From assembly GCA_949358305.1 (NCBI GenBank), contig OX442317.1:4406186-4470185 (forward strand): a DNA stretch of 64,000 nucleotides. Direction: 5' to 3'. Each line of letters starts with the position of its first letter. The first letter of the stretch is position 1. A program made the position numbers and the translations under genes. This stretch comes from Strigamia acuminata (taxonomy: Eukaryota; Arthropoda; Chilopoda; Geophilomorpha; Linotaeniidae). Below the pieces are notes generated by a model. The model was not told where the DNA came from. It saw only the letters and a list, made by a program, of their open reading frames with translations, and searched no databases. Of the stretch, positions 1 to 11,200 are shown one piece after another.

Positions 1-1252
1 GTTTACATGATCAGTTTTCCAAAAAAGTAAATTTTGCATTTATCTGGATAAGTGAGTACATATTTATATGAAAGAAAAAATGCGTCTTTGAATCGAAGAA
101 ATACGGTATGTTTCAGTCGATGTTTCAGATTTTTACTTTTGTGACAACTTATGGAACAGGAACAGATTTACAGGTTTTTGCTCAAGAAAAATTGTATAAA
201 ATTTTTTTTTTCTTTTTGGGATTTTTTTCAATTAGGCCCCCAAGAAGGGTTGCGAGAAGGGCCCCCAGATCAGAAATTTGCCTCTGTTATTTCTGAAATG
301 CCAATTCCAATTTGATTTGATTTTTTTTTTTTACTTTATATTTTAAAGTGAACAAAAGCTAGCGTTCGAAACAAATGGGGCTCGAGGAACTCCTGCGAGA
401 AGGTGTAGGTAATTGTTAAACGAAAAATCAGGCAAGAAAAGTTCGGGAAGGTTTGAAACCAATCACTAGTGGAATCCAATCTCATTCCCTAACACCCCTG
501 TGTGACTCACCCATACTCCGACTTCTTTCCTCCGATCCGACATCAACCGCACGTGCCTTTTCGCGTGCTTGGCGAATCCCCTCGCTACAACGAACTCTCT
601 GGCATTCTCACGCGCACCAGCACCAACCTTGAATTTCAAATGAAATGGCCATTGTGTAAATGGCTCGGCTGAATGAGTGGGTGGCGGGAAGAACGCAGGA
701 GGAGAAGGAGAACGCCGGCAGGGGGAGGATAGTTAACAGTTAGGGTACAGAAGCGCTCCCTCGTCTTGCCATCTGGGAAAATTGGCTCCAAAAAGCCCGC
801 CATTAGTTGCGATTAGAAGGTGGCTCCGTGTTTCTCTCGAGTGGATTTGGTGCAATTTTAATGCCAGCCCGAGCTGCGTTTGAATCTTTCAATAGCATCA
901 CTCGCCTAATTGCCTTTACTCTTCATTGAATCTTGTAATTGGAGTCTGTAAAAGAAAATGGAGCACACTTTCCACACTCACTTTTGCCCTCTTAAACCCC
1001 ATTCTCTAAGTGAAGCAGATTCCACTGCTTAAACTGGATGAATTTTAGGATTTAATGTTTTCTCGCTTATTCTCTTTATTCCGCGCGGATTCCCTTATAA
1101 ATACGTGATGCTTATTTGCGAATAACTTGATATTAGCCGCGCTGTTTATTAAATTTTATTAATTTTTCAGAGTATAAGTTTACGGTAGCCAACGAGATGG
1201 ATGAAATTATTTAAGATGAAAAAAAAAACATGAAAACTTTTTTTAACAATAT
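1..1252. other. Non-coding stretch with a MITE end
   Basis: No exon or gene is recognisable. Near the left edge (about 65-112) there is a segment ending in a GCGTCTTTGAATCGAAGAAA-type motif followed by TACGGTA. It closely matches 4042-4087, so it is one end of a dispersed inverted-repeat element. The rest is mixed AT-rich DNA with homopolymer T runs, and I see no further structure. Confidence 0.5.
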
Positions 1253-1259
1253 CTGCATT

Positions 1260-1572
1260 TAGGTCTGTGCAATTACTCTTTGAAGCGAATGCGAATGCGA
1301 TATTGCAGTCTCGAAGTATCGCTTAGAATAGGCAGTGTAATCGCAATATTGCTACATATCGCATTTTAAAATGGATTCGGTTCGGGTTCACTGCATGCGT
1401 TAAAAAAATGTAAATCACGAGACGTTTGATAAATCGCATATATCGCAATGAAAACCAGATGTATAAACGTGAGCAAAGTCTTCCACTGCGATATTTTTCG
1501 GTATTCTGCGCCAGAGAGTCTTACAATAGAAAATAATCGCATTGCGGTATATCGCAAATTTGCACAGACCTA
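1260..1572. mobile_element. hAT-like MITE with TAGGTCTGTGCAA ends
   Basis: The element begins TAGGTCTGTGCAA and ends with the exact inverse, TTGCACAGACCTA. It is flanked by near-identical 7-bp repeats (ctgcatt on the left at 1253-1259, ctgcata on the right at 1573-1579). The interior repeats short aatcgcatat/gcgatat motifs in both orientations. About 8 bp of target duplication and short terminal repeats of this kind are typical of hAT elements. It has no coding capacity, so it would be a non-autonomous copy. The superfamily is inferred from the ends only. Confidence 0.65.
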
Positions 1573-1578
1573 CTGCAT

Positions 1579-1733
1579 ACCGCATTTCTTCGATTAAGAG
1601 TCGCTCTCGATTGTTTTATTGTATTTCTTCGATTAAAAGTTGCGGTTTATAATTGCAGGGGCAATTTTTTACCACGATCTTTAATCAAGGGCAACTTCTA
1701 ATCGAGTGCGACTCTTAATCGAAGAAGTTCGGT
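1579..1733. mobile_element. Short inverted-repeat element, ACCG..TTCGATTAAGAGTCGC ends
   Basis: The left end reads accgcatttcttcgattaag and the right end is its imperfect inverse, finishing cttaatcgaagaagttcggt. About 26 bp at each end pair. It abuts the hAT-like element exactly, so one probably inserted next to or into the other. The ends are related to the larger MITE family at 21098, 31255, 36009 and 46138, which has a TTTTATCGATTAA core. Confidence 0.6.
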
Positions 1734-2530
1734 ATTTAATTTAATAGATTGGGGAAAAAAAGTGGAAATTTGAGCTGTATTGCACAGTACTATCTCTGCT
1801 TTATGTAACACTTGGAAACGTAATCTTCACCAGCAACGCAAATATATTCATAAACTCGTAGGTACACAAAGGACTTGCTCGGCACATTGATCGAGCCGTT
1901 GCCTTGCCTATAATCAAGATGATACTTGCTTACGTGATGATGAGATTGTTTTCTACTAATTTGATTTATACTGTCCTCTTTTGGAGGGGTCTGGTGGCGG
2001 AATGGGGAAATGTTTTCCAAGTCGAAAAGATAGCATCGCACTGCTTTCATTTGGAGACTCACGAAGGAGGGGAGAAGTTGATGGGAGAGGGGGAATGTGT
2101 AGAAGACCTGCTTTCTCATTTAGTGTTTCACGCAGGCGAGAGAAGGGAAGGGTCAACTCCATTAACCCTTTCGTTCTGTGCTGACCTCTGATGGCAGTCG
2201 ATGGTACGTAAATGCTAATTGGATTTTGCCTCTTGGAAATGTCACTAAAATATCCTTGTCTGGATACACTTGCGGCCAGCGCCGCCCTGGCGGCAACTGT
2301 GCACCTTTATTTATGGTGGTTTGATGGCTTATTACAAATAGCTATGAATTCGTCTCTGTTGCAAATGATTGTTAATTACTGAAGTGTATACACTGGGCCT
2401 AAGTCGAAAAATTTTGCGAAGATTCTAGGATTCATGGACAGAAAATTTTTTTTTTAACTACGTAACCAAAATACACATACGTAACAAAAAAATGCATGTT
2501 TTGTGTAATAAAATTTTTTTTCTTCTAAAA
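1734..2530. other. Non-coding stretch, nothing recognised
   Basis: Several overlapping short open frames occur on both strands between 1790 and 2190. None resembles a known protein or has convincing splice signals. No RNA gene was recognised. Confidence 0.4.
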
Positions 2531-2534
2531 ATGC

Positions 2535-2830
2535 ATTCTTTTGACTAAAATGCTTTTTTTCACCTAAAAATGAATTTATTTCACCTAAAAACGAATTTTT
2601 TTCACCTAAAAATGCAATTTTTTTACCTAAAAATGCAATTTTTTCACCTAAAAATGCAATTTTTTCATCTAAAAATGCAAATTTTCATCTAAAAATGCAA
2701 CTTTTCATCCAAAAATGCATTTTTCTCACACGAAAACGCAATTTTTCACCCATAAAAGCATTTTTTTTTTCACTTAAAAAAGCAATTTTTTCACGTGAAA
2801 ATGCAATTCTTCCGCCTGAAAATGCATAGA
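2535..2830. repeat. Minisatellite, about 21-bp unit (aaaaatgcaattttttcacct)
   Basis: Roughly a dozen degenerate copies of a 20-21 bp unit, each containing AAAATGCA followed by a T run and cacct/catct. Copies drift gradually across the array. Its unit length and composition resemble the array at 7998-8220. Confidence 0.8.
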
Positions 2831-4010
2831 CATTGTAGCAAGTTTTTTTCCCTTTCTTCAAAGGCCCTACAGTCTCTGCCAAAGGCACGTAATGGGAAAT
2901 TTAGCCTGGACTTGTCGCTTTCTTGTTGTCACTCCAATTTCATCTTTTGTTTTTCTTCTTTTTTTTTTCTTGTTGGGTTGGAATTAGTTAATTGGCGTCG
3001 TGGACAATACGATTTGTCACACCCACTACCACCGCCCACCCACACACAACCCTGAAGGGTTCGTTAGGCTTCGAGGCACTTTAATTATTTGTTAGTGGAC
3101 AGAGACTGATTGTTGCAAATGTGGTTGCTATCAATAATGCGCAGAGGTTAACAATAAGGGTTGGCGCAAGTATTTTGTATTTGCAACAGCTGTTGATTGT
3201 CAATTTGAATTTGTCATTGTTGCTCGCACGTGGAATGATTATTGATGGTGATGATTGCTTCCCTAATGAGTTTATGGTCCACTGAAAAATGGACAATAGT
3301 TCTGCACTTTTAAATTAAACCACAAACAATGCCGAGCTCGATCACGGCATTGTTTCCATAGCTCAACTTGTTATTGTCCAAGTTGCAACATATTGTTGCA
3401 ACTTTTTATTGCGCCGAAGATGTTTTTTTGTGGCTCCCCGGTGGTCACGACCGATACCCCATCGTGGTCATCAATTGCCCTCTCCATAGTGTTTGGTGTC
3501 TCTGCTTTTTGCCTCCATTTTCTGTCCACTATCGAATGGCGTCCACCGCACTTAGATGGAACAAACGGTGTCCTTCCATTACAAGCGCACTCCGCCCACC
3601 ACTCTACTCCATCAGCACTCTCTTTCCGTCTCGTGAAAAATGATTGGGATTTGTGTAAATTAGCATTGTTTATGGATGCAGCGCTGGTCGTTTTCTGCTT
3701 CTAAAGGTGCCAGCTCAGCATACATGACTCACTGGCTAAATACTGCCGGCTTCACAAATTTATGAATAAACGAGCTGTTGCATTTTATTTTGGAATACTT
3801 AATGCTTTAATTTTTCATGACATGCTGCCAGCATCTTTTGAGTGTCAAATTGTTATTTTAATCAACAAAGTTGAATCCTTGGTGCATTGTTTAAATTTTC
3901 TGTTTTTGCATTTAGCGATTCTATAAGCCGAATGGAGGCCATAAACAATCATCCAAAACAGCAAAAAGAAAAATCATGATTACACATTGATTATGCTTAG
4001 ATTCTATCGA
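2831..4010. other. Non-coding stretch, nothing recognised
   Basis: Mixed-composition DNA with T-rich runs near 2950-2970 and a C-rich run near 3030. Short open frames at 3368-3704 show no recognisable protein domain. No inverted-repeat element was identified. Confidence 0.4.
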
Positions 4011-4090
4011 TTGTAAGACGCATCCTGGTTTTAGAGATGTTTATATGAGAAAAAAAGTGCGTCTTAGAATCGAAGAAATGCGGTATTTTC
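4004..4090. mobile_element. Small palindromic element with GACGCA-type arms
   Basis: The arms cgattgtaagacgcat and gtgcgtcttagaatcg are imperfect inverses separated by about 35 bases. The right part, tttatatgagaaaaaaagtg up to gcggta, is a near copy of 65-112. It looks like a short MITE, with the copy at the window start being a fragment. Confidence 0.55.
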
Positions 4091-4544
4091 TGAAAATTGG
4101 TTCGAACGCACATAGCCCAAAATTATCTAGTTTAAAAAGATTCAGAGGATCACATTGCTGTTGCTGGTTGGACTTTTCTTTTAGACGTAGTTCTTTGTCA
4201 AAACGTCCAAATCGGATAATGCAAAACCAGTTGTACGAACGAGATAACTGCCAAAGCTAACCCAGAACACTTTCCACAATTCCCTGTGCATGGTTAGTTG
4301 GTAGTCTGTTTGCACATGCTAGCCTGGTTATGAACTACAAATGCATTAGCTTAATCATTTTGTAAGTGATACCATCCCAACTTTATGCAGGCTAGCCTAG
4401 GTTGGGGCTTCATTTGGTGGAAAAAAAGCGTTATAGTTGTTTTTGAAGTGGTTCAGGCCCTGTTTTTAGTCTTTCCAACTACACGTAAATTAAAAATGAC
4501 TGCCACAAAAGTTGGATCAGAGTCGAACTTCCGATTGTTCTAAA

Positions 4545-4920
4545 GCTAGGTTCACACTTGTGTTCACACGCAACGCAGAGTCTGTTCACACTGTAGGGCA
4601 CGTGTGAACAGAGCTGAAACAATTGATGTTGCGTCTAGCCAATCAGATGGTTTTAATGAAACCTGGAATTGGATCTAGTTATAGGTCTAGTTCCAGAATC
4701 TGAAAATGGCAGCCTGTTTGCAAGAATTAACCATGTGGCAAAGTCTTGCCAACCAGACGTGAATCGACGAGAGTTGGAGTCGATTGTGATTGGTTGGCCA
4801 CAAGACCTTTTTTTGCGTTGCGTCGCTTATTACTTTAACTTGGAGTTGAAGCTGGAATTTTTGGACGCAAGCAGCTTGCGTTGCGTCAATTTTCTTGCGT
4901 TGTGTCTAGTGTGCAGGTGA
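4545..4920. repeat. Possible inverted element with TTCACAC ends
   Basis: Begins around ctaggttcacacttg and ends around gttgtgtctagtgtgcagg, with ACGCAACGCA-type motifs near the left end and GCGTTGCGT motifs near the right. An 83-codon open frame (4669-4920) runs through it but has no recognisable domain and probably has no coding meaning. A similar ggttcacacttg start recurs near 7048. Ends are poorly defined. Confidence 0.35.
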
Positions 4921-5860
4921 AGCATCCATCTCCAAAAACCGTGAGTCAAAGGCAGAATAGAGTTGAAACAAATGGGTTATGAGAAAGAAGGAATTTTAAT
5001 TGGCATTTTACTCGCAAAATCTCAAAACCAAACTATAAAGAGCCAGAAGAATGAAATAATGTGAAGCGCATTCAAAACACTATGTATTAAATGCATAACT
5101 TTTAACAAGACTGAGAAATGTGTTAAACCCTGTGTTAAATCGCAGCAGTTGAGGCGGAATCCAGATGAATGGGTGTTGTACAACCCTTCTTTAAACTTGA
5201 CATCCACTTTTTATTTCTTTTCCATTCCTTTGGGTATTAGATTTGCCAAGTTTGTTTTCTCATCGTTAGAGGCCTCTCCCTGTAAAATGGCGGCCTAAGC
5301 CGCTCCCTCGAGGCGCATTAGCAGAGATTTGAGTGGCCAGTTGGAAGGGTGTGGGCGTCTCAGTGGACCGTGTCTGCCTTAAGCTCCCCTCGGCTGCCTG
5401 CTCGGCATCTTTAATGCGCCAGCCATTCATTTCGGAAATTTCAAACAAGCAGCACTAACTCGTCTTTGATGATCTATGCAACACCAGGCTCCGCTGCAAA
5501 TCTCCACCGGTACATTTTTAACGACAAATCGCTTAAAACAATCGATCGCCACTTCGCTCACTCCTTTTCATTGTTGGCAGCGCAGACCGCAACAATAATT
5601 GGATTGTTGCATTTCGCGTCTTGTCACGCGCGCGTCTGCGGTCCAAGCAATTGGTTAAATGGACAAAAATTCCACAGGCGGACGCTGGTGTTTGTGATTT
5701 AGCAACAAATTTGGACGGGCAAATCCCTCACGCGCCACCTCGAGGTGATATCTCGCCCTGGTGGCAGCCAATCGAACTAATTGCCTCTCCACGTCGTCGT
5801 TTGAATGCTAAAATGACATCACTTGCTTGAATTGGCTCGGAGTACACGGCCAGGAATATC

Positions 5861-6055
5861 GGACGATATTAAAAGATAACTTTGAGCCTGTGTCGCGTGC
5901 AAGAATAGACAAATCTTTTAGTCTGAAAAACCCGTTCCGGGGGGATCTGTAGACGTATGCAGACGAAGTATGAGCCGGCCAAGTTCAATGGTCGGTTAAA
6001 TGTGAAACGGTGACACTCCAGAGGTTACGCTGATGTAATATTGCTTTGATCTAGG
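5861..6055. repeat. Diverged direct repeat, copy 1 (partner at 7218)
   Basis: Shares an ordered series of blocks with 7218-7408: gacgatattaaaaga, aactttg, a gtagaygtatgcagacga block, and a ggccrag-ttcaayggycggt block, followed by gtgacac and gaggtt. The two copies are about 1.36 kb apart in the same orientation. The origin could be an old segmental duplication or two copies of a dispersed element. I recognise no protein in either. Confidence 0.6.
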
Positions 6056-6275
6056 ACTTCTCATCCGCCATTTTTTTGGAAGCTAAGTTGTCCGGTGCAA
6101 ATGCGAAGTAGGTGCCAACAGTCGTCGCAATGTTAACATTTTTTTGTGGGCAAATGGTGGACAACTGACATCTCGCATTTACATTTTTGGCAGAAATTAT
6201 TAATTTTTTATGTTTACATTTAACGGTGGAATTAAAAATAATGTCTGAAAATATAATTTAAATAATTTCAGATAA

Positions 6276-6880
6276 TAGGCGCATTCAATATCAATAAGGA
6301 GAAGTGACTTCTTTCACTTATTTGACTTTTCACTTACCGGATATGACGACTTTTGTGTCATATCTCCGATAAGTCGTTTTGAAAGAAGTCAAATAAGTGA
6401 AAGAAGAAGAAGTGAAAAAATAGTTACTTCTTCTTAACAATAAGTGACTTAAATAATGGTGCGCATGCGCATATCGCCTGGTTTTGCCTCGTTTTGGAAA
6501 TTTTTGGCCGCCATCTTTTCCGATCTAATTCGCTCGTTGCCCAAAGAATTTTTGTTGCCTAAAACAAAATAAATATGTGCTCTAAAATTTTACAAACCAC
6601 ATGAACTACTAATTAACACAAGAAAAAGAGATGCATGTGGTTTTTAGAATTTTAGAGCACATATTTTTTTTGACGAATGCGAGATTGACATTTGCATCTT
6701 GGTTTGGCAGCCATTTGCAATACTTGTTCTGAGCATGCTCAGAACTCGTCACAACTTGATAGAAGTCAAACACTTAAGTAAAATAATAAGCGCGTTCAAA
6801 CATAAGTCACTTCTTTCAAATGAATTATTTTTTCAACTTACGGAGAAGTCACTTCTCTTTATTGATATTGAATGCACCTA
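6276..6880. mobile_element. Compound foldback element with TAGGYGCATTCAATATCAAT ends
   Basis: The left end, taggcgcattcaatatcaat, is the near-exact inverse of the right end, with homology continuing through a GAGAAGTGACTTCT block (about 37 bp). Inside, 6312-6410 folds on itself (TTTCACTTATTTGACTT against AAGTCAAATAAGTGAAA). A second inner inverted repeat lies at 6571-6666 (aaatatgtgctctaaaattt against its inverse), probably a smaller element nested inside the larger. No coding capacity. Confidence 0.7.
6571..6666. repeat. Nested inverted repeat
   Basis: Arms of about 30 bases, starting AAATATGTGCTCTAAAATTT on the left and ending with its inverse on the right. The loop is about 35 bases. It sits in the middle of the 6276-6880 foldback element. 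Confidence 0.65.
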
Positions 6881-7066
6881 ATATTTTTTTTCAACTTTAA
6901 ATATAAATGTACCACTTTATAAGGCCGTCTAAAAATGTAAATGCGAGATGTCATTTGTCCGCCATTTGTCCGCAAAATAACGTCATTTTGTGCTGTTTCG
7001 GCCGGATAACGCCACGATCACAAGACAGAATCGCATCACAGTCTAAAGGTGGGTTCACACTTGGAA

Positions 7067-7090
7067 GTAAAGTAAAGTAAAGTAAAGTGA
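7067..7090. repeat. AGTAA microsatellite
   Basis: Four to five consecutive agtaa units, followed by related aagtagaagcaagg sequence. Close to a ggttcacacttg motif also seen near 4550. Confidence 0.7.
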
Positions 7091-7217
7091 ACAATGAAGA
7101 AGTAGAAGCAAGGTAATGCAAGTATGTTCACACACGTTTGAAGTTGAAGTAAGGATTACCCAATGAGAATTAAGGGGCAAGATCTTGATAAAACCTCACT
7201 TTCTAGACATACGCAGT

Positions 7218-7408
7218 CGACGATATTAAAAGAGAACTTTGCGCCTGTTTTCCGTGCTCGGATAGTGAATTTGTTGGATATATTTTACAGTCTGAATCTG
7301 TAGATGTATGCAGACGACGGTGTGCGGGGAGGCTAAGTTCAACGGCCGGTAATGTGAAGCTGTGACACTTCGGAGGTTGTAGGTTGAAGTAATGGCGCTT
7401 TGGTCTCG
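7218..7408. repeat. Diverged direct repeat, copy 2 (partner at 5861)
   Basis: Second copy of the segment described at 5861-6055, with the same order of conserved blocks. Indels are concentrated in the first third. No exon boundaries are evident. Confidence 0.6.
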
Positions 7409-7997
7409 GGTGTTGTTGGAAGGTCAGTTCGCGGCCGTGTGTAAAGGCGCTGCAAAAATGCGAGGAGACTCGTTTGGCCCTCTGGTGTTGAATTAAGTTG
7501 CGCGCTTCTTGGACTTATTAGTTTTGTATTTTAATGGTGCGCGCCAGGTGCCAAGAGGAGTCGCTCACCAATTAATCTCAGACCCAGTGGCATAGAAGAT
7601 TCCGTGTTGGTTCAGGTGGTTGGAGGTAACGTTGTACTCTGACAGGAACATTGTTTCACGTGTTTGACTCGATTTCACGGGCTGCCTGACCGCGCTACAT
7701 TGTGTTTGTTGCTCTTTTATTCGATTACGATCGGACGCATTTGTCGCCCAATCAGTTACGGTTTCTTCGTCTCGGCTCTGCATCCAAACTCGCTCTCCGC
7801 TCACTCACGTACAAACTTGGGTTTGTTCGCTTGGAAAATATAAAAAATTGTGGGGAGTTGAATGGTTTATTAGTTTATTTTTAAAAATAATAATAATGTT
7901 TTTTGTACTAAATATAAGCAGGGTCTTCACAGGGCGGGATTAGTTTTGAAAAGAATCGTCAGGCGGAACCGGTTTACCAGAAAATCGTAGGGCGAGC

Positions 7998-8220
7998 AAA
8001 AAATGCACTTATCAGATATAAAAATGCACTTTTTACACATAATAATGCACTTTTTACACATAAAAATGCACTTTTTACACATAAAAATTCACTTTTTACA
8101 TATAAAATGCACTTTTTACACATAATAATGCACTTTTTACACATAATAATGCACTTTTTACACATAAAAATGCACTTTTTACATATAAAATGCACTTTTT
8201 ACTTATAAAAATGCATTTTT
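7998..8220. repeat. Minisatellite, 21-bp unit (atgcactttttacacataaaa)
   Basis: About ten copies of a 21-bp unit, well preserved in the middle and changing to tacatataaa variants at the right end. Because 21 is a multiple of three and the unit lacks stops in one frame, an apparent 73-codon minus-strand frame with CKKCIIM-type repeats appears. I do not consider it coding. Confidence 0.9.
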
Positions 8221-11200
8221 GTATGTATATAAATGCATGTTTTTATCCAAAACAGTTTCTAGGTGCAAAAATTATTTTTTTTAAAGTGCAAAATGCATTT
8301 CAGGGCCCATTCTTGTTATGGTACAGGAATAACTATGATGAATTGCATGCCGAGATTGCTGCCTATATGTTTGTGTATAACAGTTTGGGAGGCTTGGGCC
8401 CCTGGGCACGTGCTTTATCCGCTTGTACTTGGTAACTGCCATTGAATATTCCGAAAGTTAGCGGTTCCGTCCTGGTCTGAAGCAAAATTGAGAATTGCAA
8501 CGGAAGAGTATCCAACTTTTATTTCATCGTCCACAACGGGTCATCTATATTGATGTGTTCCAATCGAATTTCTGCCCCTTTATGCTTGTGGGTCCTTTTA
8601 AATATTCGCACCAAGATGGCCGACAGAGACCCATATACGAAGAAAGAGTGTCTGAAATGACCCCCGACGGAATGCGCTTGACCACGCGTCTTATCCGCAT
8701 GTAAATCCATAAGCGACCCCAAGTGGCCAGTCGAGTGGCCTACACAGTGTGCATGGAAAATATAAGCTACGCATGCGCAATGATGATTGGAAGTTTTTCT
8801 CTCATCTTTTCAAAACCTCTGTGAGATGACGTTGCTTTTAAAATGCGGCCAAAATGCAATTCGTTGTAACGAGGTCGTCAGTCCCAAGCCGGTCTTCACC
8901 GAATCGCATCGGTTTCCGAGATTCCCCGCGTTTGTCCCCTTCCACGGACCCCCACAAGGGGCTCGTGTGGACGCGGTGTCCTTTCATAGCCCCCCTGGCT
9001 GAGGAGAGCGGGATGTCGTCACTCGGAATGGAAACGAGACGCGCTAAAAATTATGGCTTGGAGAATTTATCTTAAAAGATAAATGGTTGAGTGAGCGCCG
9101 GAATTGACAAATAGGCTCAAACCGCAATGGCGCAATCATAGGACTTTTTAAACAATGTGAACACGAGTCTTATTGAGAAGAAATTTAGAAAAACGAAAAC
9201 TAATATTTAAAGTATTGAATTTAATAAAAATAAAAATTAGTTCGGATAATCGAGCATTGTCGGGTATTTGCACCACAAGGAATTTTACATTGTATTGTTG
9301 TCAATACAACGTATAAGGCATCATGCGGGAGTTGCGCAGTTGGGGTATTGAATTGAGATGTTGCAACAATGCTCGTAAATGGTCATCAAACAAGGAGCGG
9401 TTTGCTCATTACGCATTATTGATGGAGCGCAATATTATTGTAAAGCTGAGATGCATACATTTGCCGGCCATTAATCGTGATGACTGATGCGTTTGCAGAG
9501 TCGGTCTCGGCCCCTAGCGGCCGAAAGGGGATTTATCTGTGACGGATGGAGCGCCTTTGCCGTGATCAGCACATCACGCGAAGGAAATTAACTATGCTTT
9601 GCGCATGCGCTTTTTCGTGCACAGTTTGCTCAATGAGTTTATCTGTCCTGACTTTTATTTATACAATACAATGCCGCATCATATACAATCTCTTTTTTTT
9701 CCGGTTTTTTCTTTTTTTTTTCTTGGTTTTTGTGTGTGTTGAATTTAATTAAAGTTGTCGTCAAATGAAATATTGACCCTTTGGTCTCGAGAGGGGTGGA
9801 TGGTGCGCTGTGGGTTAGAAAAAAATATGGTTAATGAGATGGACTGCAAACATGAATTCAGCAGCACTGCTGAAATTGTTCTCATCCTCTTATTAAATGC
9901 ATTTTTCGGAGGTTTTAACAAATTACATCACAGCTACCCAACAATGTTCACACGGTTTTGTGAATCCTGCAAAAAATGGAAAGTTTGGGAATTTCAAACA
10001 ACTTGAAGCAGAATAATTGGATGAGCAGTGAAACCAACCAAACATTTGTATGCAACAATTAAAATTGGTGGCGCTAGTAGAATGTTACAACTTCCGGTGG
10101 GCGGACGGAAGTAGTATTATTAGACGGCTAAAAGTGTACAAAATCGTGTTTATTAATTCAACCGGGGGTCGGAAAGTTGCGAAAAGACCCTAGGATACTA
10201 ATACAGGTACGCTGAATTTATTGCCGTTGTCCGTTTGGCTCTAGGTGCTATAGTTTTTGCGGAATCGATGACGACGGACAGACAGACGGACAGAACCGTT
10301 TCATGAGATTTTCTAAACATCAGGTTTAGAAGTCTAAAAACTGACTGCAGTACAACATTTTGGACACCAATTAAAACACTACAACATTTTAGACAACAAT
10401 TAAAACACTACAACATTTAGGGACACCAATTGAAATTGTGCGCCAACTTTTGTAACAATTAAAACCGTGCACCCGCATTTGTAACAATCAAACAATGGGC
10501 GCAAAGCAAACAACTCAACAAAGCAAATTAACAAAATATATTTTCTCTCTGTTTTCGAACAATTGTCTGCAACAATAGTTTAATCCAACTTAAAAACCAG
10601 CTCGTTCTGCTTTATCCGTTTCCCATTGTTGCAACGGTAGAGGAAGATGATGCATGACTAGCAAGTGGGTAGTGGGAGTGAGATGAAAGCGAAAGAGGGG
10701 GTAGTAGGTTTCTTCTTGGATTTCATCTACTTAATTAAATGCATATTCATCAGCGTCTTTAATGATGCCTTATCTTCTACCACCAGCATTTTTACTGCGG
10801 CAAACGACTCGCGGTGGCGTCTGCTCGCACCACCCATTAATCATAACCTCCCTCCCGTCTTCGCAAACCCCCCCCCCCTTCCCACTTACCCTCATCTACC
10901 TATGGGACGCCCACCCTCAATTAGAATTACTAAAATTGTAAAGGCTAATTAAATTAGCAAATTCGTCACCCTCATCTTCCATTCCTTCACCAGCTTAACC
11001 CTTCCGGTTTGCACTTAACCCTTCTACCGGTGACGTCATCAAAGGGGTTAATTCGGGGGCCCCGTGTATATTTTTTGAGCTGCGGTGAGTGCGGGGGGGT
11101 GGAGGGGGGGGGTTTAAGATGTGCACATTCATTGGTGGCAATTTTTCGTCAGATGAAGCGTCTCTTGTTTATTCATAACATTGCAAGGAGCGTCTCCTTT

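Noticed and set aside
9599-9612. GCGCATGCGC motifs (also near 6462, 30455, 32957) as NRF1-type promoter sites
   Set aside because: Scattered single occurrences with no transcript start nearby; too little to support regulatory calls.
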